NCBI GenBank assembly: GCA_037447655.1
Contig: JBBHKE010001371.1
Span: 186,001 to 250,000 of the forward strand
DNA from: Zygnema cylindricum
Lineage: Eukaryota; Streptophyta; Zygnematophyceae; Zygnematales; Zygnemataceae
Reading direction: 5' to 3'
DNA length: 64,000 nucleotides
Shown here one piece after another: positions 21,319-31,878 of the stretch. A model generated the notes under the pieces. The model ran no database searches. It saw nothing but the letters and a program-made list of their open reading frames with translations, and was not told where the DNA came from. The position numbers and the translations under genes were made by a program. Position 1 is the first letter of the stretch. Each line of letters opens with the position of its first letter.

Positions 21319-21796
21319 CACTACACCGCGAATCGTAATTAAAGTAATGAAAAAATTATATTACAAAAACAAAAAAAAATTAGAGTAGAGTTGTATCAAC
21401 TATGAAGTTTACTCCAATTTACTCTAATTTGGCACGCTAATATCCTCTACTGTAAATAAGGTATTCATACAGAATTTGGCAAAACTTACAATTTATCGTC
21501 AATATGACGTTTGCACAACGCAGTTTGTTAAAACGCAATTACATGATCACGGCCTGCATTAAATCATTATTTGTACTTTTTTACTTAATAAAGTACAATT
21601 TTGCACGGTGGGAGATCGTCTGTACTCCACACTATTTAAGACGAACCTATATTAGAATTAAAAACGCTAATTAAACTTTACCTTAAATGGAATAATGAAA
21701 AAATTAGAATCATTTACTCTATTTCCTGTGATAGAGTCGAAATTTCGAGCGACCAAATTAGAGTAATTTACTCTAATAACGATTCGCGATGTAGTG
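21319..21796. mobile_element. 478-bp TIR element (MITE), CACTAC termini
   Basis: The left end CACTACACCGCGAATCGTAA and the right end in reverse complement CACTACATCGCGAATCGTTA match at 18 of 20 positions, and homology extends into TTA(G/A)AGTAA. The subterminal motif TTAGAGTAAATTACTCTAA is itself an inverted repeat and recurs internally (ATTTACTCTAATTT near 21415-21432). Flanks are acata (21314-21318) and acatt (21797-21801), a near-perfect 5-bp duplication. There is no transposase. It sits in the minus-strand gag: removing it rejoins sequence that aligns with the plus-strand gag near 7320. The termini look like CACTA elements, but a 5-bp TSD is unusual for them, so the superfamily is open. 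Confidence 0.85.
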
Positions 21797-22829
21797 ACAT
21801 TATCAGTCGAAGACAATAACGACATGTGGTGGAAGAAGATTTGGTTGGCCTAGAATTGGATGGGATTTGTTGTTATTGAAAAGTTAGTTTCGTGCGTACG
21901 CCAAGTTTAATGCGTACACGACGTTTTGTGCGTACTTGATGCGATTTTAATGCGTAAGTACTTACTGGATTTACAGTGGAGGTTCAAATGAATTTGCGAA
22001 TTGGGGAAGTTATGGTACGAATTGTTTTGTAATGTTCGAAATATTTGAGTATTACGCCGGCAGTACGAAATATAATGCGACAGGCGGCATTTATGAAAAA
22101 AGACGTCGTCGGTACATAAAATATATTTTTGGAAAATGTGTACTTTATACTTGACAGGCGCATTTATGACAAAGTACATTGTTGCAAAACGAACAAATCT
22201 CGATGGTTTGACGTCATTTTGTAAAGTGGAATTTGGGACCACGCGGCGCGATATCAACGGTGCTGGATAAGAGCTACGGACGGCGGTTAAAGGCCGCCGT
22301 TATTTTTGGCGACATTTTAGGGTTGATATAAATATTGTGTACGGCTGACGGCGGGTTTTTTGATTCACAAAGATCAATGTACCGATCGAGCACGGTAATT
22401 GTGGTATAGTGTAGATCAGATGTAGTTTTTCACTTGTATATGTAGGACTTAGAATATTTTTTAGGAATTTCTTGTATAGAAAACTGTGAAAAAAAAATTT
22501 AGGAGTTTTTGTATTGCAAGATTATTGTGATCTTTTGGGAGAACCTTGTGAAATTTTGCATGTGGTTTTTTGGATATATTATCTATATTGTGGCAAATTT
22601 GCAGACCTAGTGTGTGTCTGGTTTGCTTGGGGCTTCATTGTGAAGTTGGTTTATTTAATCAAAGTTATGGCAGATTGTTTTTCTGCATCTTTGGCTGGGT
22701 GATGTGATAATTCTACTTGGTATTTTTATATGAAAATTTGTGGAGATACTTTCTGACCTAGAGACTATCTGTTTATATGTTTCAGATTGTTTTGTTAATT
22801 CTGTAGAATTCTGAGTGGATTCAAAGTAG
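21797..22829. other. unassigned insert within gag remnant
   Basis: About 1 kb separates the gag C-terminal part (below 21880) from the gag capsid part (above 22830) of the same family. It contains repeated tgcgtac words at 21894-21936, a 7-bp-arm hairpin ACGGCGG-ttaaagg-CCGCCGT at 22280-22300, a TATAAAT at 22327-22333 and AT-rich DNA after it. A 62-codon plus-strand open frame at 22514-22702 has no recognisable domain. It may be a solo LTR or other insertion; no termini could be fixed. Confidence 0.4.
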
Positions 22830-23260
22830 GCTTTTTTTGGGGTAGTCTGTGGTACTTCCGATGGTAAGTCCATGTCTGGAAAGGTCTATGGACAATAGGA
22901 TTGGGTGAAATGGTGGCCAGAGCAATTCTGATGTGAAATTAAATGTTTTTTTCATCACTTTATGAACTAATCGGGTTGTAAAAGCTAGAATTGCTAAAGG
23001 AATGGAGAAATTGTCCAAGAAGCAAATAAAGCCGAATAGGATTCAGCCAAACCGCCTATGATCGTCGAGATTATGATCTTAAAGATCACATCAATGTCAA
23101 ATATCGGAGCATTGAAATTTTTCAATTGTCCAACTAGTGATTTGAGATGTTGGACGTAGGTTTGAATGGAATCGGTAGACAAGTTTTTGTAGGAGTTGAG
23201 ATGCCGCTTGAAAAATAATTTACTCTACCAAGACTGAAACTCATATACAGAGAGGTCAAT
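22830..23260 (-). pseudogene. copia gag capsid fragment
   Basis: Minus-strand translation at 22994-23182 reads SIQTYVQHLKSLVGQLKNF, then APIFDIDVIFKIIIS and TIIGGLAESYSALFASW. This is the UBN2-like capsid region of copia Gag, compare STIFGGLVASIRH near 9200. Followed downward by the fragment at 19690-21318, it probably formed one element before the 1-kb insert and the MITE interrupted it. Confidence 0.75.
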
Positions 23261-23330
23261 AGAGACCTTGCATATGCAGAGGTCAAGAGAGACCACACAT
23301 ATGCAGAGGTCAAGAAGGACAAAGAGAAGA
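23240..23330. repeat. about 30-bp tandem repeat, three copies
   Basis: The phrase catatgcagaggtcaagag, with small changes, occurs at about 23240, 23270 and 23298, with agagacc spacers. It lies just 5', in minus sense, of the gag capsid fragment. Confidence 0.8.
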
Positions 23331-23499
23331 TTAAACAGATGACCGGAAGATATGGAAAGGGAAGGAAAAGGCATGGAAGAACAAAAAGAGAGATTTTGAT
23401 GAGTTTGAGAAGCTATGGAGGTTCTTTTAAGGTAACATCACGATTGAGGGTCGCTCTTGGGTTAACCACATTTTACAACCTTAACACTCAATGGAATCG

Positions 23500-24300
23500 A
23501 CGACAATAAAAATTGGTTTTGGCTCGACTAGCCTATTTGGTGCGGGAGTTAGATCTTTGACTTTTGCGTCACAACCAAAAGATACAAAAGTGACACACTT
23601 TGGGCTTGGTTCCAATTGAAGCATCATGAGAGAAGTGATACCTGGACTGCCAATTTTAGGGCAAACATGTCAAATATCGTCCACCATCGTGACAAGTTTT
23701 CCCCAAAAGATAAGAGAGAGGGTATTCAAATTGTAACATGGAACAGGCCATGGTGTTGATCGTATGATTATACCATTTGGAGACACCATTTTGTCCGAGA
23801 GTGTTAGTCTTGGTGGATTGGCCAATGATGTCCTGCGCGGGGAAAAATTTGTGAATTGAATGGAGAAGAACTCTCCTCAAAAAAATTCAAAAAAAATACA
23901 AAAAGAAAAAATGATGCGACTGTTTATGAAAACTTTGGCCATTTTCTTAATTATGAAAGGTTGAAACGCGATAAATTTGTGCAGGGATGGATAGAGATGG
24001 CAATAACAAATAGTGCCATCGATGACCGTAATGAAACAGAGCGCCCTATTATGACTTCGGGCTGACATGGGTCAACATGAGCCAAGGTGAACAAGTGTGA
24101 GTGGACCCACAGGCCAAGGTGAACCAGTGTGAGTGGACCACCAATCGTTATGATAATGGAAGGGAATGTTGGGCGAATCTTTTTGCCCTTCAACAGACCG
24201 AGAGCAAGAATCAGGCTTCGTCTAAGGAATCTAAGTGACTAACGAGACCCATGCTAAGTTGGTAGAGGTTGGAACCGGAAAGGTAGCAGTACAACATGTT
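23500..24300 (-). pseudogene. copia integrase remnant
   Basis: Minus strand: HLGLWVHSHLFTLAHVDPC near 24080-24150 lies in the zinc/core entry. RSHNRALCFITVIDGTICYC near 24000-24060 matches LSHNGALYFVTIIDDAT of the copy at 20200. LGQNGVSKWYNHTINTMACS near 23740-23800 is the catalytic-Glu region, and YPLSYLLGKTCHDGG near 23690 is the W-G-E-A region. An indel-rich A-rich stretch at 23877-23915 breaks the core. RT and RNase H are absent and unrelated DNA follows on both sides. Confidence 0.75.
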
Positions 24301-24358
24301 ATTTCAAAAACCGTGTTTCGATGAAGTGGTGGCTACGCAAGACATACATGGATCAGGT

Positions 24359-24418
24359 TTCCACGTCGAAGCCGGGGGTTCCACGTTGAAGCCGAGGGTT
24401 CCACGTCGAAGCCGACGT
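24359..24418. repeat. 20-bp tandem repeat, three copies
   Basis: ttccacgtcgaagccg units begin at 24359, 24379 and 24399, with single-base differences. It lies in the protease/pre-integrase part of the minus-strand remnant. Confidence 0.9.
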
Positions 24419-24553
24419 GTGTTTCCTTGCTCCAGAGAAATGGGAGGGTGTCGACATAGGAGACCATAGTTACTCTTTGGTGAAAGGTGGCGCCGAAAGA
24501 GAAAAGATTGTTTAAAAGGTTGGGGACAAAAACACATCAAAAATAATGAAGTG

Positions 24554-24690
24554 AGATTTTTGCGGAAATTTGTGGGAAGAGTCGACTCTGTTGGGAACAT
24601 TGTGGAATCCTCGTATCAAAATTAAAGATGCAAGATGTTCGCGGAGATTTGTCGAAAGAGTAGACTCTGTCGTATCGTCGTATCAATGAA
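24554..24690. repeat. about 80-bp diverged direct repeat
   Basis: gcggaaatttgtgggaagag..gactctg..tcgtatcaa near 24554-24614 recurs as gcggagatttgtcgaaagag..gactctg..tcgtatcaa at 24636-24690. Confidence 0.7.
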
Positions 24691-25084
24691 CCGACATTTT
24701 GGTTGTGGTTCGCGTCTACGTACTAGAATTAGTTTGCGTTTGTAGAGTTGAGTCAGTATGAATTGTTTGTTGACGTACGTTTTGTTTCAGTCTAGACATA
24801 GTGTTGCTGTCGATCCAACACGTCGCTTGGTCTTGGTGCCAAAAGTTGGCTTGTAGTGAAGTGTTCGGGGTGCGCCGTATCTTTTAGTTTTTTTTGTTGG
24901 GCTTTGTGCAGCGATTATGTTAAGATTCACAATTAAGTTTTAATTGTATATTTATTGATACGTGATGTGGTAACGTGTGAGTGGTGTTATTTTGTGACGT
25001 TTCCAATATGTGGATTATTTCTAAGCTATGCGTGTTTACTATCTTTTTGTTTCTTATCGGAGGAGTTGCATCGGTTAATAGTGA
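24691..25084. other. no clear feature; possible leader of the plus-strand element
   Basis: The sequence cttggtcttggtgccaaaag near 24828 has a TTGGTGCC core that could be a decayed primer-binding site for the plus-strand element that begins at 25085, but no LTR could be delimited. Otherwise nothing is seen. Confidence 0.3.
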
Positions 25085-26470
25085 GTGAGTGAAGGCGTGA
25101 TGGGAAGGAAAAAGAAGAAAGGGACTCCACTTGCCGGACCAAGATTGTCACGGAGCCACCATTACCCTGAGTGCCTTTTCGTGAACCTAGTGAAAAAAAT
25201 CTCAGTTTTGGAAGGAGGTTTGGAGGTGGCGGGCGAACATTTGTCCTTAGGCACGAAGAATCCTTTCTCATAAATCCCTTTGTAATAGGGCCATGGGCAG
25301 TGGACTCGGCTTTGATCCCAATCTCATTACATTTTTGACGAGTGGTTGCGGGTCATGGAGGAGAAGAGTAATGTAGTAAAGGAAGTAAATAAGAGGAAGA
25401 AGAAAGTAAAGGATCTAAGTCTTTACCCAAAGGGTATTGACCGAAGTGACAATGATCATTTGGAGAGCTTTGAAAGCAGTGAGGATGAACAGGCGAAGAA
25501 AGGTCAAAACGGAGAAGGAAAGGCAAAGGTGGAAGACAAAGATTTGGATGTCAGAAGTGATGTCAGTATTGACGATATTTCTTGGATGGCCATCAAAACC
25601 CGTCTTATTCAACGGTTCTAATTATTCAAAAATTTGTGGAAGTTTGTGAATAAAGAGGAAAAGAAGCCCACGGATCCGAAAGTTAAAAAGTTGAGGTTGC
25701 GATAGGGATATTGCCGCCATAAAGCTGCACGGCTCAGTTTTTCAACACTTCTAACCCACAGCAACGCCCATGAACGCCTATGAACGCTTACAATTGTTGG
25801 CAAGGATTCTCGCCCATGAACGCCCATGATTATTGGAAAGGTTTGGAGAAGCAATTTGAAAAAGGAGAACAAGACAAAGGTCAATATCTTTGAGGAATTC
25901 GGTCAATTTAAGTTCAAGAATAACGAATCCATCAATGATGTCGTTTAGTGATTGACCAACCTTGTTAAACAACGTGCTAAACACAGTGTTAACAACAAGC
26001 TCGCCCACAAGCTCTAAGTCTTCTTGAATGGTCTTCCAAAGTATCTTCGAATTCCCAGCGAGGTCATTCAGTCTAAGAAGCAAGCGACACACTACTCGCA
26101 TCCCTTACTCAAAAAATAGGAACAACTATAAAAAAAAAAAACGGCGAACTTAGAAGAAAGCACACTCTTCTTCCTCTTCCTATGCGGTCAGCGTAGTCCT
26201 AAAGAGACATCCTCAGAAAAGCACAAACCTTTTTAGATAAGATGAGAATTGGGGACCTAAGACAACCTCTTAGGGAAAACACTGAGAATCAACGCCTTGA
26301 GAAACAGACACCTAAACATGGGGTCCACAACAAAAGTGTAAATGTAGTGGATAGGGGAGACTGGTGGCAATAAGAGTCACATATTGATCTTAATGTTATG
26401 ATCGTTACGTGCGACAAGTGTAAAAAATAATTATGCAGTAGGCTATCTCGATAAAGAAAAGGGGTGCTAT
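25085..26470 (+). pseudogene. copia Gag remnant
   Basis: A plus-strand gag with broken frames. Candidate starts are at 25099 (MGRKKKKGTP) and 25353 (MEEKSNVVKEVNKRKKKV). The second is followed by an acidic-basic region like that of the complete element at 13330. The UBN2-like capsid signature NNESINDVV..LTNLVKQRA..VFLNGLPKYLRIPSEVIQSKKQA at about 25925-26085 parallels KENESIDDGVKRF..FMRSLPSKFAVTKEVI of that element. A degenerate knuckle (CDKC then a stop) lies near 26410. The two elements are related but belong to different subfamilies. Confidence 0.75.
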
Positions 26471-26689
26471 ATGTTGGGGGCATGTGAGTATTTAATGACA
26501 CGATCGGATTGATGGAGAAACAAAAAGAGGTGGTAGAAGTGATCGAGGTCATGGTGGTTGAAGGGGCCGAGGTCGTAGACATTATCGATGAAGACAATTA
26601 CACGATTTTCAAAGACAATCTCAGTGATGGATCCCAAAAAAATTGATTTCCCTTCACATTTATTTGGATTCGATTGTTGATGAGAATAC

Positions 26690-29065
26690 ACAAGGAGTGG
26701 ATCATTGACTCCGGGGCAATTCATTATGTTTAAACGAGAAAGGCACTTTTTGAGGAGATGGACTTTAACTTTTCCAAAGAGAGTCAAGGTGGCAAGCGGC
26801 CACGTTATCTTGTTTGACACAGTCGGAACCGTAATGCTGAATTTACCGGTGAAAGATGAGTTCAAAAATGAGAGAGTGACTTCAACGGGGTTTCATAATG
26901 CTCTATCATACAAGAGCCGTGAATCTTGTTTCAACACCACAAATTCAGAAAGTCGGTGGTCAAGTCATAGCGAAATTGGATTTGAGCATTGTAGTGGAGA
27001 GTTCGGAGGGCAAACAAGGGGTTGTTGGACTCATGTCGAATAGCATACACACCTGATTAATCCGGAGGGGTGTCATACTTCCGAGGGGATCCTCAAACGT
27101 ATGATTCGAAAGCCTTCCGCTCGAAGAATGGAGCTCAAAACCAGAGAGAAGGTGAACGGATGTAGAGGATGTAGTAAAGGGACACAAATTTGCAAGCCGC
27201 ATCTAATGGTAGAGGACGTGCATAACATGGTAAAATCCATTAAAACTCATTCACGTGGATCTTTGTGGCTATGTTAAGCCGAAGTGTTTGGGTGGTAAGA
27301 AATACAATTGTTGATGATTACTCACGAAAATTTTGGGTCTATCTGTTGAAGCAGAAGTCGGATGCTTTCGAGAAGTTTTAAGAGTGGGTGGTGATGGCAG
27401 AGCGTCAATTGGATCACGAATTGAAAGCGGTGAGGGCAATTACCAAAGGTGAATTTGTTGTTTTTGCAGATTTTGGTAAAGAGAGGGGGGTAAAGCAACA
27501 ATTTACGGCTTCTTATTTTCTTGAATCTAAAAGAATCGAGGAGAAAAATAACCTCTTTAAGAGATGGTCAGTGCCATGAAGCATAATGCTCAATACAATA
27601 TCTTCTTACAAGGAGAAGCCATTTCGACCGCGAATTATATTTGCAACAAGAAGTTGACGACGATTTTTGGCGACTTAACTCTAGATGAGTTGTGGAATGG
27701 GATTGCGCCGTATGTCCGAAATTTCCGTATTTGGGTATGCAAGGGAACGGTCTATAATGAATACACGCAAAAGACAGAGGGTTTTCCTACTAGGAGTTGG
27801 GTTTTTATTTTTTTGGGATATAGTTGCAAAGGGAGCTTGTATTTGATTCATGACCTGCTGAGGAGAGTGGTAATTGAGTCATGGAATGTCAATTTCCATG
27901 AAGACATTCAATCCATAATGGAATCGGCTAGAAATGTCAAGTAAGATATAGACTTTGAGAAGAAATATGAGATGGAAGACCATCCGGCTCTGCGGGAATC
28001 TAATTCAGAGGAGGGCGAAGTATCAAAGTGAAGCTTAAACGACCTAGTATGGTTCCAAAATCAGATTTCGATATCCAGAGTGATTGTAACTTGAGTTTTC
28101 AATCTTCAGATTTAACTCAGTCTAGTTTGAAATCAATAATCAGTTTACTGTTGGTGTTGGGAATTGACAAATAGGAAAATGTGACCGTGGTTTGTCGAAG
28201 TACTCGAAAGACAAGGGGGAAGAAACTGACCAGATTTTCGTGTCAGCGAAAATGTTTCGAATTCCAACAATTTTATTTGAAAGACTTCAGAGGATGATTT
28301 CCTTTTATAGCGGCTTCAGTTTCAGGTTTCAAAGATCCTCAATCTTATTCAAAGGCTCAAAATTCGGTTGATTGGGAGCCAAAGTGGAAGTCCACATGGA
28401 AAAAGCAATATTAGTCGGCGTTTGATAACCATGCTTTCGACGAGGTAAAATTACCCGTTGGTAAAAAGGCTATCGATGCCATGTGGATGTTCAAAACAAA
28501 AACAGGTGCATCTGGTGAAATTATAAAATATAAGGCAAGACTTGTTTGTGAAGGGTTTCAACAACAAAAGGGGTAGACTTTTTGCAAACATATGCTCCCA
28601 TTGTTAAATTCGATTTTTTGAGAATGAGTATTGCATTGACGGCGGCCGATAACAAACATATTTACCGATAAATGTGGAAACGGTCTTTTGAGTGGTGAGT
28701 TAGCGGAAAAAGTGTACATGAAAGTGTGGGGGGGGGGGTGACCTCTAAACCCCATATGGTGAAACTTCGGAAGACTTTATTAAGTCTAAAGCAAGCACCA
28801 AGAACGTCCTATTTGCCGCTTCGTAAGGTGTTGATTGATTACAGTTTTGTTTAGATTACTTCCGATTGTATATGTGAAGGGTAAAGGTGAGAATCAAGTG
28901 ATATTATCAGTTTATGTTGATGACTTCATCGTGACTTTGAATTGCTTGATTCTAATTATGGATTTAAAACAAGCTCAAGTACAAAAGGGCAATTTCAGAC
29001 TGGCCTCTCGAGGATCAGAGAGCTTTAAAGACATCAACAACCAATTTGGCTCTCTCATTGGATAG
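26690..29065 (+). pseudogene. copia Pol remnant (protease-integrase-RT, truncated)
   Basis: Protease: EWIIDSGAIHYV at 26698-26733 keeps the canonical DSG triad. Pre-integrase zinc: GCRGCSKGTQICKPH near 27160. Integrase core: VDDYSRKFWVYLLKQKSDAF near 27310, then KGEFVVFADFGKERGVKQQF and the catalytic-Glu region IEEKNNL near 27540; TANYICNKKL and LDELWNGIAPYVRNFRI follow. RT: DWEPKWKSTWKK near 28380, KKAIDAMWMFKTKTGASGEI near 28470 and a good catalytic VILSVYVDDFIV near 28900. Homology stops near 29040, so the thumb/connection and RNase H are missing. A run of 13 G at 28726-28738 interrupts the RT after the KVYMKVW motif. Confidence 0.88.
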
Positions 29066-29289
29066 CTTAGATTTTGTTTTTTTTGTTTTGAAAAAGAAAT
29101 GTAACAGTTTCCATGTTTTAGGTTTTGTGTACTGTAGATATTATATACAAACGTGGCACCTAGCAACCCTAACAAAGGTGCGCACAACAACAGAATCTGT
29201 GATATTTGTGCGTCTCAAGATTATTGGTGTCGTACTTTAATCATCCCGATTTCAGGTTTTGGATTTCGTGAACCTTTCGTAAAAAGATA

Positions 29290-29770
29290 AAAGTGGAGAA
29301 TCTTACAAAAGGGACAAAGTGAACCGGTCAGGTCTCGAACTTTAAAGCGCTAACCATTTTGTCAAATATCTACTGTGGGTGAAACCTCACATCTCGGTAC
29401 TAAACAACACATCTTGCCTAAATCAACACTTCCTTTCAAGAGGTAGTCGATCATAAATCCATGACTACCTTGGCTTTACACCATGTTAAAATCCATAGAA
29501 TGTAGGTGGAATCCCTTGAGAGGGACAAGTGAATCGGCCCGGGGTTGAACTTCGGACATTTGAATAGACCTTTTAGTGCACTAAGAACAGCACCACCAAC
29601 CTGGATATCAATGTTAACGGATCTATATTGGGACAAGTGAGCCAACCAGGCCTCAAAACCTGTGACTTTGAAGAACGCCTTCAATGTGCTACAAACAGTG
29701 CAACCAGCATGGATATCAATATTCGGTGGGGGAACCCCACATCTGAATCTTGAACAACACTTTTCACCTA
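29290..29770 (-). repeat. three diverged tandem units with pol III box-like motifs
   Basis: On the minus strand each unit of about 115-190 bp carries a B-box-like word followed by a TTCAC/CTCACTTGTCCC phrase: GTTCGAGACC (near 29335), GTTCAACCCC (near 29547) and the decayed TTTTGAGGCCTGG (near 29653). The unit at 29335 also has an A-box-like TGGTTAGCGC just upstream. The words gatatcaa and the ctaaatcaaca phrase on the plus strand repeat with the units. A 166-codon minus-strand open frame (29451-29951) crosses two units and encodes a repeated NIDI..(G/C)..(S/T)ALK(A/G)(F/L)F peptide. This may be a tRNA-derived SINE cluster; the assignment is tentative. Confidence 0.4.
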
Positions 29771-29784
29771 AATCAACAAACGGC

Positions 29785-30334
29785 TTAAAAAATACTAATT
29801 CGATTGAAATGGCGTGCACAAGATAAGCAACAACGAACAAGCCTGTAACATGTCCCGGGCAAAAAGATAAAAAGCCAAATAGAAAGGCTGTAACCACTAT
29901 TTGTTGAAGCGATAATGTTTTTGTGGCAGTTGATACATTGATACATTGCAAGCGGTACGCAAGCCTGACTAAAATCAGTGGAACGATTTCGATTAGAAGT
30001 CAAAAATAGGTTAGAGATTAAACGGTGAGCATTAGTTCTCGTACGCAGGTGACAGAAGTGTTTGAGCAATATGAGCAAAGGTGACACGGCTGTTGAAAAG
30101 TAGCTTCTATTTGTGAGAGAGGAAGCTTTATGACTTATATACTTATGGTTTTTGATAATCAGTGTGTACAAGATGTAGAGTGTTAGTAAAGAGTGTCCGT
30201 ACGATCAAAAGTACTTGAGCACAACAGCTATCAAGGGAACGTCGGGAACATCGGTTAGTATTACGTTGACAATCTTCAACAGATCCACGAATAAATACTA
30301 GGAAGCGTCGGAAAATCCGGATTGAACACGACAC
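29785..30334 (-). other. TATA-bearing LTR-like stretch with short open frames
   Basis: On the minus strand a TATATAAG box lies at 30135-30142, and a C/T-rich leader with short open frames of 63 and 128 codons follows (30334-30143; 30171-29785). Neither frame has a recognisable domain. The second ends in hydrophobic residues that give a weak membrane-segment look (SLSIWLFIFLPGTCY). A G-box-like ccacgtgatg lies upstream near 30386. The arrangement suits an LTR or a decayed promoter better than a gene. Confidence 0.3.
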
Positions 30335-30979
30335 GACTATTATAGATGTGGGAGTTGACTACTGGCTATGTCATACTTGTCGAGACCACGTGATGAGCTA
30401 TTTTTATCGAATATCATTTGTGTCAGTGTAATTTTTCACAATTGTACATCTTGACTGCTTGCTTATTAGGAATTAGTGTGAATAGTAGGATTTATCCTAC
30501 GGAATATGGTTAGGGTTTCAGACATACCTCAGGCACAACAGTAGTATTGTACTATAGTAGCTTTTGATTGGACAGCAAAACATAACAAAGGCTTTGAGTA
30601 TAAAATTGACTCATGACTTAAAAAATTTCAGTAGTCCTTAAAGCTAGATTATATACTCAGTCAAATCGAATTCTAAGTAGAAATCCGATTCTTTAATCAA
30701 GTGGAACTTCCAGTACTGTGTCAATTGATCTGAAATTTTGCATGCATATAGAACTACACCAGCCATATAAGCTGACCAAATTTCATAGGATTTGGCAGCT
30801 AAGTGATGTATTTCTGTGCATCAGAAAGTACCTGTTCCAGGTGTTGATAATACTCACTAAGCAGTGATTGCCGAGACTAACAGGTAGCATTGGGTTGCTT
30901 GGCTACAGATGTTCTTAGAATGGACGCTTCTGAGCTACAACCGTGAATGATATCATTTTGGAAAGATCCGATTCCAAAA
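30335..30979. other. mostly featureless; one TATA/CCAAT cluster
   Basis: On the plus strand an inverted CCAAT word (gattgga at 30565-30571) is followed by TATAAAAT at 30599-30606, the same arrangement as at 18396-18460. No open frame or retroelement motif follows. The remainder shows no feature. Confidence 0.4.
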
Positions 30980-31600
30980 GGTCAAAGCTATGAATAATCT
31001 GCAATCGCTTTGTAGGATTGTCTGATAAAGTCCACAGAATCTTCACAATTTAGAATCTATTGCGGTTTTTATCCACTCCACATAAAACCTTTGGTTGCAC
31101 GCTGACATAAGCAGCGGCTGGCATTCAACCATTGTTAACCACCTAACGTGTTACATACGGGAAAAAAATTGTATACATATTTCTGCAAAACATGTGCAGT
31201 AGGATTCATGGAGAATTAAAATCACCTATTTTTCAGCGGTATTCGAACTCTATGGAGATATCCATAGAGGTGTTGCACATGTCAAAAAAGAATGGGAAAC
31301 GCTTAGCACTAAGAGTGCGAAGCATGCAAAATAATCTGTGATCGTGAAATCTGAAATTGGACATTATAACATCCTACACCGACAATTAAGGCTACACCTC
31401 ACAACCACATTAACGTACAAAACATCTTTAAGATTTCGACTGTCTTGATTGAATCTAAAGGAAAAGTTGACTTACCGTACTTCCTTGAACAGTTTTTGCA
31501 AAAAGCAAATAAGCTACAAATCACCGACTCCCGTCTGTACAAATATGGCTCCACTGAAGCATCAAAAATACCGCAACTGCACCAAATGAAATAAAGGCAA
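30980..31600 (-). repeat. array spacer 1 (left-truncated)
   Basis: Partial copy of the non-retroviral spacer: the exon-B-like (near 31080-31160) and exon-A-like (31480-31600) parts are present. The distal part that other spacers carry is missing. On the minus strand exon A has a good donor, TACG-GTAAGTC; its acceptor is altered by a short deletion. Confidence 0.7.
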
Positions 31601-31878
31601 GGGAGAGGTGCGCTACTGGTGCACTTTGTTTGCACTAGAAAGAATCTGCCTACAACTCACTACAGGTCTTACACAAGACTGCGGCTTATTATGCAAAACG
31701 TTTACGGTGCTAGATCTAGAACCAAAACTGAACTACATGTGCCAAGATGGACATGGGGCTTGAGACATTTTGCGTGAGCAGAAAAGACCGAACTGAACCT
31801 GAGCCAACCTTACCAAACTGAAATGACAAGAGAAAATGACAGTAGGATGTGACTGCAGAGATTGTCCTACTGGCAACA

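Noticed and set aside
24826-24850. A firm primer-binding site for the 25085-29065 element
   Set aside because: The match to the initiator tRNA-Met type is poor and no LTR end precedes it.
29335-29345. A functional tRNA gene at the GTTCGAGACC word
   Set aside because: A- and B-box-like words are too close and no acceptor or anticodon stem could be paired.
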